Source: an uncultured delta proteobacterium (lineage in GTDB: Bacteria > Desulfobacterota > Syntrophia > Syntrophales > Smithellaceae). From it: DNA of 64,000 bases. Made by a program: the position numbers and the translations under genes. The stretch's first letter is position 1. Each line of letters starts with the position of its first letter. The stretch covers positions 1 through 64,000 of the forward strand of contig CAIVQG010000035.1 in NCBI GenBank assembly GCA_903907985.1, in the 5' to 3' direction. Of the stretch, positions 46,499 to 55,553 are shown one piece after another. The notes below the pieces were generated by a model. It did no database searches. It was not told where the DNA came from and saw only the letters and a program-made list of their open reading frames with translations.

Positions 46499-47707
46499 AT
46501 GAGTTCATCATTGGGAGTTGCCAATTCAACATACATAGATTATTTATTTGCTGCCAACACAACTCATTCGCAGGCACAACTGGATTCTCTGGCTAATAAT
46601 GCCTTGTCGCGGGGAATAGATTTTTTCCAGAATGGTAATTATGACCAAGCCATTAAGGAATTTAAAACATCTGCCGGCCTGGCGCCCTTTACCGATAATT
46701 CCGCTAAAGCCTATAATTACATAGCTCAAGCCTATCTGAATCTGGAAAAAACAGATCAGGCAATTGCAACTTATAAACAAGCTCTTCAGATATATCCGGT
46801 GCGCGATGATTTGCATCTGGCTCTGGGTGATATTTACGCGCAAGAAGGCAATCAGGAGGAAGCCCAGAAAGAATATGAAGCGGCTGTACGATTTAATCCG
46901 AATTCAGCCGATAATAGATATTCGCTCGGTCAGAGTTATCTCGGCGCCGGTCAGTACAGTGCTGCCCAAGAGCAATTTCAAGCTGTCACCAAGCTGTTAC
47001 CCAACAGCGTCTCCGGCTACTATGGTTTAGGACAGGTGGCACGGGCGTCAGGAGACTATCCGGACGCGATTGCCCAATTGAACAAAGCCATTGGCGTGGA
47101 TAAAAATTTTGTAAATTCTTACCTGGAACTGGGATATACATACGCTGATATGGGCAATGATCAGAAGGCGAAAGAACAATTACTCATTCTGACGACAAAA
47201 GGATCTTCGTCAGCTACAACCCTTCAAAATTACATGTCCCAGGTGTCACAACCAAAAATACGTTTTGCTCTTGGTCTTGATGGATTCAATAATTATTTTG
47301 GACCGAAAACAAAAATTGCTACAATGGATGAAGATCTGGCAGCGCCCAACAGCACAAAACTTTATTCCATGAATTTTGTTTTTTCCAAAGACATGGATAT
47401 TGCATCTGTCCAGAACCGTTATAACTGGGGTATCAACAGAGCATCCATCACACAAAACGGCGGCGTTTATAATGGAGGATTTACCGTACCGAAAACAGAA
47501 GCGAACATTCTTCCCATCCCTGTGAATGTTACTTATGATGCCGATAAAAATACGGCCTCTGTCCGATTTCGAATTTCTCAGAATGCCGCCGGCAACGCCA
47601 CCCTGGACCCGGCACATATCGTTTTCAAATTCTACGGCCAGGATGCCTATGGCAAAGCCATGGATAAATCCGCCGATGAATACAGCGGTTTTTCCAGCAT
47701 AGCGTAA
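46499..47707 (+). CDS. TPR protein with C-terminal Ig-like (SbsA-type) domain
   Basis: A 402-residue protein. The ATG at 46499 has GAGG upstream; longer frames lack a site and would start inside the probable promoter. Residues about 25-230 are five to six TPR units ('ALSRGIDFFQNGNYDQAIKE', 'SYLELGYTYADMGNDQKAKE'). Residues about 255-400 form a beta-rich domain with 'SMNFVFSKDMD', the pattern of bacterial Ig-like SbsA domains. No signal peptide is clear. The 3' three quarters are part of an exact-length tandem duplication. A late flagellar role is suggested only by location and promoter. Confidence 0.75.
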   Translation: MSSSLGVANSTYIDYLFAANTTHSQAQLDSLANNALSRGIDFFQNGNYDQAIKEFKTSAGLAPFTDNSAKAYNYIAQAYLNLEKTDQAIATYKQALQIYPVRDDLHLALGDIYAQEGNQEEAQKEYEAAVRFNPNSADNRYSLGQSYLGAGQYSAAQEQFQAVTKLLPNSVSGYYGLGQVARASGDYPDAIAQLNKAIGVDKNFVNSYLELGYTYADMGNDQKAKEQLLILTTKGSSSATTLQNYMSQVSQPKIRFALGLDGFNNYFGPKTKIATMDEDLAAPNSTKLYSMNFVFSKDMDIASVQNRYNWGINRASITQNGGVYNGGFTVPKTEANILPIPVNVTYDADKNTASVRFRISQNAAGNATLDPAHIVFKFYGQDAYGKAMDKSADEYSGFSSIA

Positions 47708-47964
47708 CTATAAAATTAATTCATCTGCTATGAAGTCGTAAAAAGTCAAAAACCAATAGAATCGTCGTCCCGGCGCAGGCCGGGAACCAGAAAACTGAAT
47801 AAATTAACTGGATTCCGTATCAAGTCCGGAATGACATAACAATGGTTTCCCGACTTTTTACTGTCTCCTCAGTTTCCGTGCTATTTTTCTTCCTTCTTTT
47901 GACTGCCGTCATCAGATTTCTGATCTTTTTCCGGAGCGCTTTGGTCAATATCTTTCCTGTGGAT
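46847..47964 (+). repeat. Tandem duplication unit 1 (1,118 bp)
   Basis: This unit starts at GGCAAT in the TPR gene and runs through its 3' end, a palindromic intergenic repeat (about 47764-47836) and a copy of the csrA 3' end, to the GGCAAT that opens unit 2. Units 1 and 2 have the same length to the base. They differ by scattered substitutions, most at their 5' ends, and are nearly identical from about 47590 on. Confidence 0.92.
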
Positions 47965-48825
47965 GGCAATGAATCTGAAGCCCTGTCAGAATATGAAGCA
48001 GCTGTGCGATTGAATTCGAATTCAGCTGAGAATAGATATTCTCTGGGACAGAGCTATCTCAGTTCCGGTCAGTTCAGTGCTGCTCGCGAGCAGTTTCAAG
48101 CAATCGTCAAGCTTTCGCCTAACGGCGCTTCCGGCTACTATGGTTTAGGACAGGTGGCGCGGGCATCAGGAGACTATCCGGATGCAATTGCCCAATTGAA
48201 CAAAGCCATTAGCATGGATAAAACATTTGTAAATTCTTACCTGGAACTGGGATATACCTACGCTGATATGGGCAATGATCAGAATGCGAACGAACAATTA
48301 CTCATTCTGACAGCAAAAAAATCTGCGTCAGCTACAACACTTCAAAATTACATGTCTGAGGTCTCACAACCACGAATAAATTTTGCTCTTGGTCTTGATG
48401 GATTCAATAACTATTTAGGACCGAAAACAAAAATTGCGGAAATGGATGCAGATCTAACAGAGCCCAACAGCACAAAACTTTATTCTATGAACTTTGTTTT
48501 TTCCAAAAACATGGATATTTCATCTATACAGAACCGTTATAACTGGGGTATCAACAGAGCATCCATCACGCAAAACGGCGGTGTTTATAATGGAGGATTT
48601 ACTGTACCGAAAACAGAAGCAAACATTCTTCCCATCCCGGTAAATGTTACTTATGATACCGATAAAAATACAGCCATTGTCCGATTCCGGCTTACTCAAA
48701 ATGATACCGGCAACGCCACCCTGGACCCGGCACATATCGTTTTCAAATTCTACGGCCAGGATGCCTATGGCAAAGCCATGGATAAATCCGCCGATGAATA
48801 CAGTGGTTTTTCCAACATAGCGTAA
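47842..48825 (+). CDS. Chimeric truncated TPR-Ig ORF with an antisense-csrA-derived hydrophobic N-terminus
   Basis: A 327-codon open frame created by the tandem duplication. Residues 1-43 ('[20 protein letters not shown]'...) are the reverse strand of a duplicated csrA 3' end. From 'ESEALSEYEAAVRLNSNSAE' onward it is the TPR plus Ig-like part of the neighbour (the first ~117 residues are absent). By chance the antisense part is a strongly hydrophobic segment resembling a signal anchor. There is no good ribosome site or promoter before the ATG, so expression is uncertain. The frame of the copied part is intact. Confidence 0.5.
   Translation: MVSRLFTVSSVSVLFFFLLLTAVIRFLIFFRSALVNIFPVDGNESEALSEYEAAVRLNSNSAENRYSLGQSYLSSGQFSAAREQFQAIVKLSPNGASGYYGLGQVARASGDYPDAIAQLNKAISMDKTFVNSYLELGYTYADMGNDQNANEQLLILTAKKSASATTLQNYMSEVSQPRINFALGLDGFNNYLGPKTKIAEMDADLTEPNSTKLYSMNFVFSKNMDISSIQNRYNWGINRASITQNGGVYNGGFTVPKTEANILPIPVNVTYDTDKNTAIVRFRLTQNDTGNATLDPAHIVFKFYGQDAYGKAMDKSADEYSGFSNIA
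47881..47970 (-). pseudogene. Duplicated 3' end of csrA
   Basis: On the minus strand the stretch reads '[17 protein letters not shown]' then 'KSDDGSQKKEEK' and a stop. It matches the last ~30 residues of intact csrA at 48999-49205. It lacks the whole RNA-binding core and has no start. It was copied by the 1,118-bp duplication. Confidence 0.85.
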
Positions 48826-49082
48826 CTATAAAATTAATTCATCTGCTATGAAGTCGTAAAAAGTCAAAAACCAATAGAATCGTCGTCCCGGCGCAGGCCG
48901 GGAACCAGAAAACTGAATAAATTAACTCGATTCCGTATCAAGTCCGGAATGACATAACAATGGTTTCCCGACTTTTTACTGTCTCCTCAGTTTCCGTGCT
49001 ATCTTTCTTCCGTCTTTTGACTGCTGTGATCCGATTTCTGATTTTTTTCCGGAGAGCATTGGTCAATATCTTTCCTATGGAT
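47965..49082 (+). repeat. Tandem duplication unit 2 (1,118 bp)
   Basis: Second copy, from GGCAAT at 47965 to just before GGCAAT at 49083, where it enters the intact csrA gene. It holds the chimeric TPR-Ig frame, a second palindromic intergenic repeat (48882-48954, exactly 1,118 nt after the first) and the csrA 3' end. Six-base GGCAAT at all three boundaries points to microhomology at the original junction. Confidence 0.92.
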
Positions 49083-49205
49083 GGCAATATTGCGGGGGGC
49101 TTCAACGCCGATGCGAATATTTTTTCCCTTACTATCAAGGATGGTTATTTTAATGTCGTCGCCAATTGTAATAGATTCGCCAAACTTCCGTGTCAGGACA
49201 AGCAT
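48999..49205 (-). CDS. csrA: Carbon storage regulator CsrA
   Basis: A 68-residue CsrA, an RNA-binding dimer that blocks translation at GGA-containing leaders. The family core '[18 protein letters not shown]' and '[18 protein letters not shown]' is complete. The C-terminus carries a ~20-residue polar extension. It follows flgL by 20 nt, the usual flgK-flgL-csrA order, but fliW, which normally antagonises CsrA in this position, is absent from the gap. Confidence 0.95.
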   Translation of the reverse strand: MLVLTRKFGESITIGDDIKITILDSKGKNIRIGVEAPRNIAIHRKDIDQCSPEKNQKSDHSSQKTEER

Positions 49206-49225
49206 TTTGCCTCCAGCAAATTTTT

Positions 49226-52200
49226 CTATTTAAGGTAATCCAGAATCGTCATTTTCCCAACTTGTGCCGCCATGCTATATGACGCCTGCAAGGCTGTCTG
49301 TTTCATTTGATAGGCTACAATTAATTTAGCTAAATCGGCCGTTTCTATTTTAGAACTCAGGTTTGTAATTTGTTCGTTAAAAGCTGTATGGTTTTCTTTT
49401 GTCAGGGTTAAAGAATTAATTTTAGTGCCGACAGTCGCCAGATGGGTAACAACTTGCGTTTGCGCAACTTGCAATTCTTCTATTCGCGCAGCAATCTCAT
49501 TGCCATCATTAGCCTCCAAGGCCGTCTTTATCGCAGTCAAAGTGGTCAGCAAATCAACTGTCCCCGGACCGTGAACGGTAACGGAGCTTAATGACGCCTG
49601 TGTTGCCGGTGGTCCTACCGTACTTCCGGTAATGGAAAATGATGCCGTGTTATTGGCACTCCACGTCTCGGTTCCGGACAAAGACAGCTTTATAACATCC
49701 GTTCCTGTTCCATCGACATCAATATTGACTGCGGTGTCACTTACCGAAGCAATAACCATATTCGGATATTGAGTGTGGTTAGTCAGAGTCCAACTGCCGG
49801 CAGTGCCTCCGCGCGTCAGCATGATGTTGTCATCTTTGGTAAGAGTGGTTCCGGTACCGGTGGTTAAGGAAGCGTTGGCAACAGGGCCATTGGCCGCTGC
49901 AAAAGCAGAAGAACCGGTGATGTTATATATAAAATTATTATTTTTACCGATTTGCATGGTCAGGTTGTCACCGTCGCCCCGATAACTACCTGCTGGATAA
50001 GCGTTCACCGTAAACAAATCATTGGCGGCAAGATTAACAGTATTTGGTGTAAAGGTCGTTGTTATCCCGTCGCCAAGCGTAATCGTTTTGGTTGTAGTTG
50101 CGGTAACTGCCCCAAAATCGAGAGAACCGCCGACAGGATTAGTGGTAACAAGGGTCATTGCCATCTGACTTTCGCCAGTCGTATTATCTGTGACGGTGAT
50201 TTTTCCGGCGGCGTCGATAGATGCAGTCACAGTGCCGCCAAAAGTCGTTTCAATTTGTGTGAGCAAATCATGCACTGTACCCGTCGCTGCATTTGCTATG
50301 GTATATGTGCCTGGTCCGACGGCGGTACCATCATGCTTTTTCCCCGATATAGCTATAGTGGTACCATTCTGGACATTGGCGCCGGTTATTTTGTTCCAGG
50401 CGGTCGCAGCGGTAATGGGTAATCCGCCGGCTGTATTAGCTATGCTGCCCTTAACCTCCTGAGGCGGAAGAGCTTGCACTGCCCCCCAGGTCTTACCGCC
50501 GTCCGCCGATATTTTATAAGTGGAGACGGCCAATGTGCCGCCGGTAATAATTTTTACAGCATACGTTTTGTTTTCTGTTCCGGTATAAGTGCCACCGGAA
50601 GCTACTGTGCCGTTAAAAGCATTGGCTGTTGCCGCGGAAGCAGTGCCAATACCCGTAGCTATTGCCTTTACTGTAAATAAATCATCGGCGGCAAGATTAT
50701 TAGTGCCGGCAGTAAAGGTCAATTTTATCCCGTCGCCTAAAGTTGTTTGTGTGGAAAGGCCTGTTTTTGTTGATCCCCAAGTCACGCCACCGTCGGAAGA
50801 AATTTTATAAGTTGCATCCGCCAATGGACCGCCGGCAATGATTTTTAAAGCATAAGTCTTGTCTACCATTCCCGTATAAGCACCACTGGCTACAACTGTG
50901 CCGTCAAAAGTATTAACCGGCGCTGCGGTTGCATTTCCAGTAATGGCAGCACCCGCATTCACCGTAAATGAATCACCGGCAGCAAAAGTACCTGCCGTAA
51001 AGGTCATGGTTGCACCGTTGGTTACATCGCTACTGTCACCTAAAGTAATGGTTCCACCAGCACCGACCGTATAAGTTGTGCCCCAGTGTGCACCGTTGTC
51101 GGTAGACATATGATAAGTTGCGGCACCCAACGCTCCACCAGCTACAATTTTTACAAGATACGTTTTGTCTGTTGTCCCCGTATAAGTACCGCCGGACGTA
51201 ACTGTGCCGGCATAAGTATTAGGTGGTACTGCGGTTGCGGTTGCGGTTCCAATTGTGGCAGCTGTTGCATTCACGGTATATTTATCACCGGCAGCAAGAT
51301 GCTGCGCTCCGGAATCGTTAATGGTGATGTTCATTCCGTCGCCCAGAGTAATAGATGTTGTTGTGGTTGTGGCAACTGTACCGAAATTAAGAGCACCGCC
51401 AACAGGATTAGTGGTAACAAGAGTCATTGCCATCTGACTTTCACCAGTCGTGTTATCCGTAACTGTGATTTTTCCGGCGGTATCGATAGATGCAGTCACA
51501 GTGCCGCCGAAAGTGGTTTGAATTTGTGTGAGCAAATCCTGCACTGTGCCTGTCGCCGCATCCGCTATTGTAAATGTGTCTGCCGGCAGTCCACCTACGA
51601 CGGTGCCATCGTGCTTTTTCCCCGTTATAGCAACAGTGGTACCATTCTGGACATTGGCGCCGGTAATTGTGTTCCAGACGGTCGCTGACGTAATGGGAGA
51701 TCCGCCGGCTGTATTAGCTATGCTTCCCTTGACCGCTTGAGGTGGAAGAGCTAACGTAGCGCCCCAGGTCGTGCCACCATCAGCGGAAATTTTATAAGTT
51801 GCCGCCGCTATTGTTCCACCATCAATAATTTTAAAAGCATAATTTTTGTTTACTGTTCCGGTATAAGTACCGCCGGATGTAACCGTGCCGTCAAAAGTAT
51901 TGACCGGTGCTGCGGTTGCATCTCCAATACTACTCAATGGATTTGTCGAGAAAGGCGCAACATCCGTTTTTGATCCGCTAAACAGATAACTATCGCCACA
52001 CTTGGCATTCATCAAGGACGCGACTTGATCAATCAAGCTGGAAAGAAATGTCACTGAAGAGTCTCTTGTATCAGATGTAGCAGAATCCCCCCCGGCTAGG
52101 GACTCGGTAGTAGCAACATTAATTGCTTTGGCAATAACATCTTTAATACCGGAAAGATTTGTATTCGTTAACGACAACCAGGTATTGGCGTCCGTAATGT

Positions 52201-52399
52201 TTTTTTGATACTGCTCAATTGAGGCCAGGGTCGAACGATAATTTAATGCCTGACCGGTGCCAACCGGATCATCCGACGGCCTGTTGATATTTTTTTGTGT
52301 AGTGAGCTTTTCCATCAGATCAGCGGATTGGCTCTGAACAGTATATAAATTGTTGGTCATCGCATTAAATTTCATATTTTCTGTAACTCTGCTAATCAT
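49226..52399 (-). CDS. flgL: Hook-filament junction protein FlgL (HAP3) with a ~640-residue repeat insertion
   Basis: A 1,057-residue FlgL, over three times the usual ~300. The N-terminus ('[20 protein letters not shown]', '[20 protein letters not shown]') and C-terminus ('[20 protein letters not shown]', '[20 protein letters not shown]') are standard D0/D1 parts. Between about residues 163 and 800 sit two repeat families. Type 1, '[17 protein letters not shown]' plus 'TYKISxDGGxTWG', occurs four times. Type 2, about 120 residues including '[10 protein letters not shown]' and '[10 protein letters not shown]', occurs twice. The frame is open throughout. The insertion would project from the filament base as a surface-exposed domain. 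Confidence 0.92.
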   Translation of the reverse strand: MISRVTENMKFNAMTNNLYTVQSQSADLMEKLTTQKNINRPSDDPVGTGQALNYRSTLASIEQYQKNITDANTWLSLTNTNLSGIKDVIAKAINVATTESLAGGDSATSDTRDSSVTFLSSLIDQVASLMNAKCGDSYLFSGSKTDVAPFSTNPLSSIGDATAAPVNTFDGTVTSGGTYTGTVNKNYAFKIIDGGTIAAATYKISADGGTTWGATLALPPQAVKGSIANTAGGSPITSATVWNTITGANVQNGTTVAITGKKHDGTVVGGLPADTFTIADAATGTVQDLLTQIQTTFGGTVTASIDTAGKITVTDNTTGESQMAMTLVTTNPVGGALNFGTVATTTTTSITLGDGMNITINDSGAQHLAAGDKYTVNATAATIGTATATAVPPNTYAGTVTSGGTYTGTTDKTYLVKIVAGGALGAATYHMSTDNGAHWGTTYTVGAGGTITLGDSSDVTNGATMTFTAGTFAAGDSFTVNAGAAITGNATAAPVNTFDGTVVASGAYTGMVDKTYALKIIAGGPLADATYKISSDGGVTWGSTKTGLSTQTTLGDGIKLTFTAGTNNLAADDLFTVKAIATGIGTASAATANAFNGTVASGGTYTGTENKTYAVKIITGGTLAVSTYKISADGGKTWGAVQALPPQEVKGSIANTAGGLPITAATAWNKITGANVQNGTTIAISGKKHDGTAVGPGTYTIANAATGTVHDLLTQIETTFGGTVTASIDAAGKITVTDNTTGESQMAMTLVTTNPVGGSLDFGAVTATTTKTITLGDGITTTFTPNTVNLAANDLFTVNAYPAGSYRGDGDNLTMQIGKNNNFIYNITGSSAFAAANGPVANASLTTGTGTTLTKDDNIMLTRGGTAGSWTLTNHTQYPNMVIASVSDTAVNIDVDGTGTDVIKLSLSGTETWSANNTASFSITGSTVGPPATQASLSSVTVHGPGTVDLLTTLTAIKTALEANDGNEIAARIEELQVAQTQVVTHLATVGTKINSLTLTKENHTAFNEQITNLSSKIETADLAKLIVAYQMKQTALQASYSMAAQVGKMTILDYLK
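50010..51913 (-). repeat. Internal repeat array in flgL
   Basis: Four copies of a ~50-residue module begin near 51895, 51212, 50911 and 50620. Two copies of a ~120-residue module lie at about 51745-51340 and 50470-50075. Long DNA stretches of the two larger modules are nearly identical (for example around 50170-50270 and 51430-51530). Such identity allows slippage or recombination that would add or remove modules in frame. Confidence 0.85.
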
Positions 52400-52418
52400 A
52401 AATGCTTGCCCCCTTGTC

Positions 52419-54119
52419 CTATTTTCCCAGGTTGATCAAAATATCCATCATCTCTGAAACAACCGTTGTTAGCCTGCCGGCGGCATTGTAAGCCGTCTGA
52501 TATTTAATCAGATTGAGCATCTCTTCATCCAGCGAAACTCCGGAAAGCGCTTCTCTTTGGTCGCTACGCTGATTAGCTATCGCTTGTTCACTAGCTAATG
52601 CCGTGGTCGAACTGGCGACGTCCTGGCCTATTCCAGCCATAAATGCATTGTAATACCCTTCTATATTCGTTGTGCTGTCCTTTTTGGTCAGGGAAAAAGA
52701 AAGTGCATCGCTATTGGTCCAAGTGCCGGACAAATTTAATGTTATATCGGCGGTTCCATTCCCGTTGAGATCGAGAGTAACACTTTTATCGTCAGCAGAT
52801 AAAACTTTAAGTGATGTGTAACCGCCATTATTTGCTATAGTCCAATTTGCAGAAGTCGCACCACGCGTCAGCGCTATGGCAGAGGTTGTATTTTTATAGG
52901 CCTGCCCAATATTATTAATTTGACCCACGGCAGAACCTGAGCCGGTAGTTATTGAAATTTTCCCTAAAGAGGCATACATTTTATCTTCTCTGATGGTAGC
53001 CATGGCAGTGGCATTATCACCATCGGCATTGACAGTGGAAGAAGCAGCAATTTTTCTGGCATCGGCAACTATAGCCGCACTGACTTGCATGTTCCTTGCT
53101 TCCGTCATATTGATTGATGTATCTGTAGTCGAAGTGAAAAAAGCGCCACCCATATTGCCGTCCTGATCATAACCGGCCATATGTTGAGTGTTTACTTTAT
53201 TGATAATACCGGCAGCTGTCTGATTTAACTCATCAATATAAGAGGCCAGAACAACATCTCTAATATCCAATAATCCACCCAGTTCGCCACTTGTAATATC
53301 ATTATTCAGCGAATTGCTCAGGTCATCAGTAAAAACTATGTCCTTTAAATTGGCGTTGGTGGAATTACTCTGAGTTGTTAATTGCCATTTGTTACTTCCT
53401 TCAACCAGAGTTTTACCGCTTGCGGGCAGATAAATGTATAAAGAACCGTCACTGCGTTCAATATAATTAATATCAATTATTGAGCTTATTTTGCTCAGTA
53501 GCGTCATTCGATTATCTCTTAGCGAAGATGCCTGGCCGCCTGCACCTTCTATTCTTGTAATTTCTGCATTCATACCTGACATTTCACTTAAATATCCGTT
53601 CAATTTATCGACATCATCAGTTATCGTTTGATCAATGCTATACTGTATACTAGACAGTTCTTCTGCTCTTGAATTAAAAATACCGGTCAGATTTTGCGCT
53701 GCTGTTTCAAGAACATCTCTCTCGGCTTTGCCTGATGGGTTAACGGAAAGATTGTCCCAGGCGCTCCAAAACTTACTTAAGGCGTCATTTATACCGTCTC
53801 CCGAACTTTCATTCACAACACCTTCAACTTGAGTTAACAAACTATTCCGGGCTGAGGCGTTGCCGACGGCCGAATCCTGTGCAACTATTTGAGAACCGAG
53901 AAATTTATCATAAACTCTCTCAATATCGGCAATTTTTACCCCAATCTGTTCCTGATTTGATGAGGCATCTCTTGTTCCAACGGATTGAAACACCGGACGA
54001 ATCCGCGTATAGCCGGGGGTGCTGACATTCGAAATATTCGATCCCGTAACATTAATTGCCGTTAAATTACTGAGAATAGCCTCTTTCGCAGTAATTAAAA
54101 TTCTGCTAATGTCAGACAT
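52419..54119 (-). CDS. flgK: Flagellar hook-associated protein 1 FlgK
   Basis: A 566-residue FlgK, which caps the hook and joins it to FlgL. The N-terminal rod-family motif is 'LTAINVTGSNISNVSTPGYTR', and the C-terminus has 'SGVSLDEEMLNLIKYQTAYNAAGRL'. 'NDALSKFWSAWDNLSVNP' is typical of FlgK. Length is normal. It lies 19 nt upstream of flgL and 1 nt downstream of flgN. Confidence 0.95.
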   Translation of the reverse strand: MSDISRILITAKEAILSNLTAINVTGSNISNVSTPGYTRIRPVFQSVGTRDASSNQEQIGVKIADIERVYDKFLGSQIVAQDSAVGNASARNSLLTQVEGVVNESSGDGINDALSKFWSAWDNLSVNPSGKAERDVLETAAQNLTGIFNSRAEELSSIQYSIDQTITDDVDKLNGYLSEMSGMNAEITRIEGAGGQASSLRDNRMTLLSKISSIIDINYIERSDGSLYIYLPASGKTLVEGSNKWQLTTQSNSTNANLKDIVFTDDLSNSLNNDITSGELGGLLDIRDVVLASYIDELNQTAAGIINKVNTQHMAGYDQDGNMGGAFFTSTTDTSINMTEARNMQVSAAIVADARKIAASSTVNADGDNATAMATIREDKMYASLGKISITTGSGSAVGQINNIGQAYKNTTSAIALTRGATSANWTIANNGGYTSLKVLSADDKSVTLDLNGNGTADITLNLSGTWTNSDALSFSLTKKDSTTNIEGYYNAFMAGIGQDVASSTTALASEQAIANQRSDQREALSGVSLDEEMLNLIKYQTAYNAAGRLTTVVSEMMDILINLGK

Positions 54120-54120
54120 A

Positions 54121-54669
54121 TTATCCTTCCTTATGCAAATACATACCGTTTTTATGGGCAGATTTCATTTTTCCGCATTCCAGATAAACGGATTCCGAAG
54201 ACATGATGGAGCTTATAAAATCCAGTGAGCTTTTAATATTGCTCATGGACGCATCCAACAAATCCTTATTAGTTTCATTTAAGGCATTTATTTCCCGCGC
54301 AATTAATGCCAAAGTATCTCGGATCAACTCAATTTCCTTTCTTTGTTCAGGGCCTGCATGACTGGCTACTTGACTAAGTTTGACGACATTTGCCTTTATA
54401 TCGAGGTTCCGGGCAATTCTCTTTAAGATGCTTGCTCTTGCTTCCTCCAGCATCCGCGCCTTGAGAATTATATTTTCTTTCAGGGCATTGTTATGGTTGA
54501 GCTCGTCAAGATTTGGTTTAATCAGCAATCTTTTTTCATTAATAAGGCAATTTTTCAGCTCCTGATAAATAGCTGATTCTTTTTCCAATATCTCGATCAG
54601 CGAGGTGAAAATACTCTCACAGGAGTTCTCTTCCCGGCAATTAGTTAAAATCATACCCTGTTCTAACAT
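54121..54669 (-). CDS. flgN: FlgN-family chaperone for FlgK and FlgL
   Basis: A 182-residue, almost all helical protein. FlgN proteins hold FlgK and FlgL for export. The pattern 'LIEILEKESAIYQELKNCL' followed by heptad-rich helices to about residue 150 fits the family. AAGGAT precedes the ATG. Position directly before flgK supports the call. Confidence 0.8.
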   Translation of the reverse strand: MLEQGMILTNCREENSCESIFTSLIEILEKESAIYQELKNCLINEKRLLIKPNLDELNHNNALKENIILKARMLEEARASILKRIARNLDIKANVVKLSQVASHAGPEQRKEIELIRDTLALIAREINALNETNKDLLDASMSNIKSSLDFISSIMSSESVYLECGKMKSAHKNGMYLHKEG

Positions 54670-54817
54670 CAGAATATCCTTATATTAATTTAGTTGATAA
54701 GTTAAACGTTGGTGTGCCCGCCCAGCAGCGGGCCGAAGAAAAGAAACTTACAGGGATATGGAACGGAAGAATAAAAGATGGGAAAAATCTAATAATACGG
54801 AATTTTTTGCCTCTTCG

Positions 54818-55126
54818 TTAAGCAAAAAGATCGACGATCGATTCTCCCACCATTTTCCCGGCAATCTTTTCTCCACTAACGTTGTATTTACCATTCTCTA
54901 CCTGACTTTTTATCTCCTGCACTTTTTGTTCGCGCACATCAGGTAACTGGGACAACGCATTTTTTGCTAGCTGAATATCTTTTGCCTGGGTGGAAAGATC
55001 AACTTTTTCTTCCGTTTTGGTGGGCGCACTGACAGCTTGTTTTTCAGTATTGGCGACATAATTGTCGCTTTTCTGATACTGCTGAACCATTTGCGCACTT
55101 ACATCTTTAATATCGGAAATTTTCAT
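54818..55126 (-). CDS. flgM: Anti-sigma-28 factor FlgM
   Basis: A 102-residue FlgM, which holds FliA inactive until the hook is built and FlgM is exported. The C-terminal binding region is present: 'VDLSTQAKDIQLAKNALSQL', 'REQKVQEIKSQVENGKYNVS' and 'IAGKMVGESIVDLFA'. The N-terminal ~45 residues are polar and likely disordered. It follows a sigma-28 promoter, so it feeds back on its own sigma factor. Confidence 0.93.
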   Translation of the reverse strand: MKISDIKDVSAQMVQQYQKSDNYVANTEKQAVSAPTKTEEKVDLSTQAKDIQLAKNALSQLPDVREQKVQEIKSQVENGKYNVSGEKIAGKMVGESIVDLFA

Positions 55127-55159
55127 TTAACTTTCTCCTTGATCTTCGTCTTACACCAC

Positions 55160-55186
55160 CTATCGGCAAAATCAATAAATAACTTA
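55160..55186 (-). promoter_or_regulatory. Sigma-28 (FliA) promoter of flgM
   Basis: On the minus strand TAAG (55186-55183), exactly 15 nt, then GCCGATAG (55167-55160), nearly the FliA consensus. It would drive flgM and probably flgN-flgK-flgL-csrA. Confidence 0.85.
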
Positions 55187-55190
55187 AACA

Positions 55191-55535
55191 TTATTTAATT
55201 TTTTCTTCAGGAACCTCCTTAATCTGATTTTTGGTTAATTGCTCATAAAGCATTTTTTGCAAACCCAACCCATTACCTTTATTGGCTAATTCATCAGCAA
55301 GTTTTTGATCCATAATCATAGTATACGTATCTTTTCCAGAAAAATTACTAAGACCGGTGGAGCCTTTAGGAATAGTCTGGCGCATCGTTTTCAGCAGATA
55401 ATATGCAAATATTGATTCAAAATCCTTGCAAGCTTTTTTGATTTTTAGCAGTTCCTCTTTCTTTTGTTTCGGCGCAATTTCGGTATTTTTTGCCTGATCC
55501 GTTATATTTCGAGTATTTAGATCTATTGTGTCCAT
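55191..55535 (-). CDS. flgJ: Rod-binding protein FlgJ (N-terminal domain only)
   Basis: A 114-residue protein matching the rod-capping half of FlgJ ('KKACKDFESIFAYYLLKTMR', 'DTYTMIMDQKLADELANKG', 'LGLQKMLYEQL'). The muramidase domain of enterobacterial FlgJ is absent, as in many deltaproteobacteria. The transglycosylase at 7.2 kb is a candidate partner. It follows flgI by 18 nt. Confidence 0.9.
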   Translation of the reverse strand: MDTIDLNTRNITDQAKNTEIAPKQKKEELLKIKKACKDFESIFAYYLLKTMRQTIPKGSTGLSNFSGKDTYTMIMDQKLADELANKGNGLGLQKMLYEQLTKNQIKEVPEEKIK

Positions 55536-55553
55536 GGCAGTCCTTCAATACTT

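Noticed and set aside
49773-51740. Several plus-strand frames of 60-200 codons opposite flgL
   Set aside because: They are mirror images of the low-complexity Thr/Gly/Ala repeat coding sequence and have no start signals.
50010-51913. Regularly spaced repeats that might suggest a CRISPR array
   Set aside because: The repeats are long, in frame and coding within flgL, with no short direct repeats and unique spacers and no cas genes.
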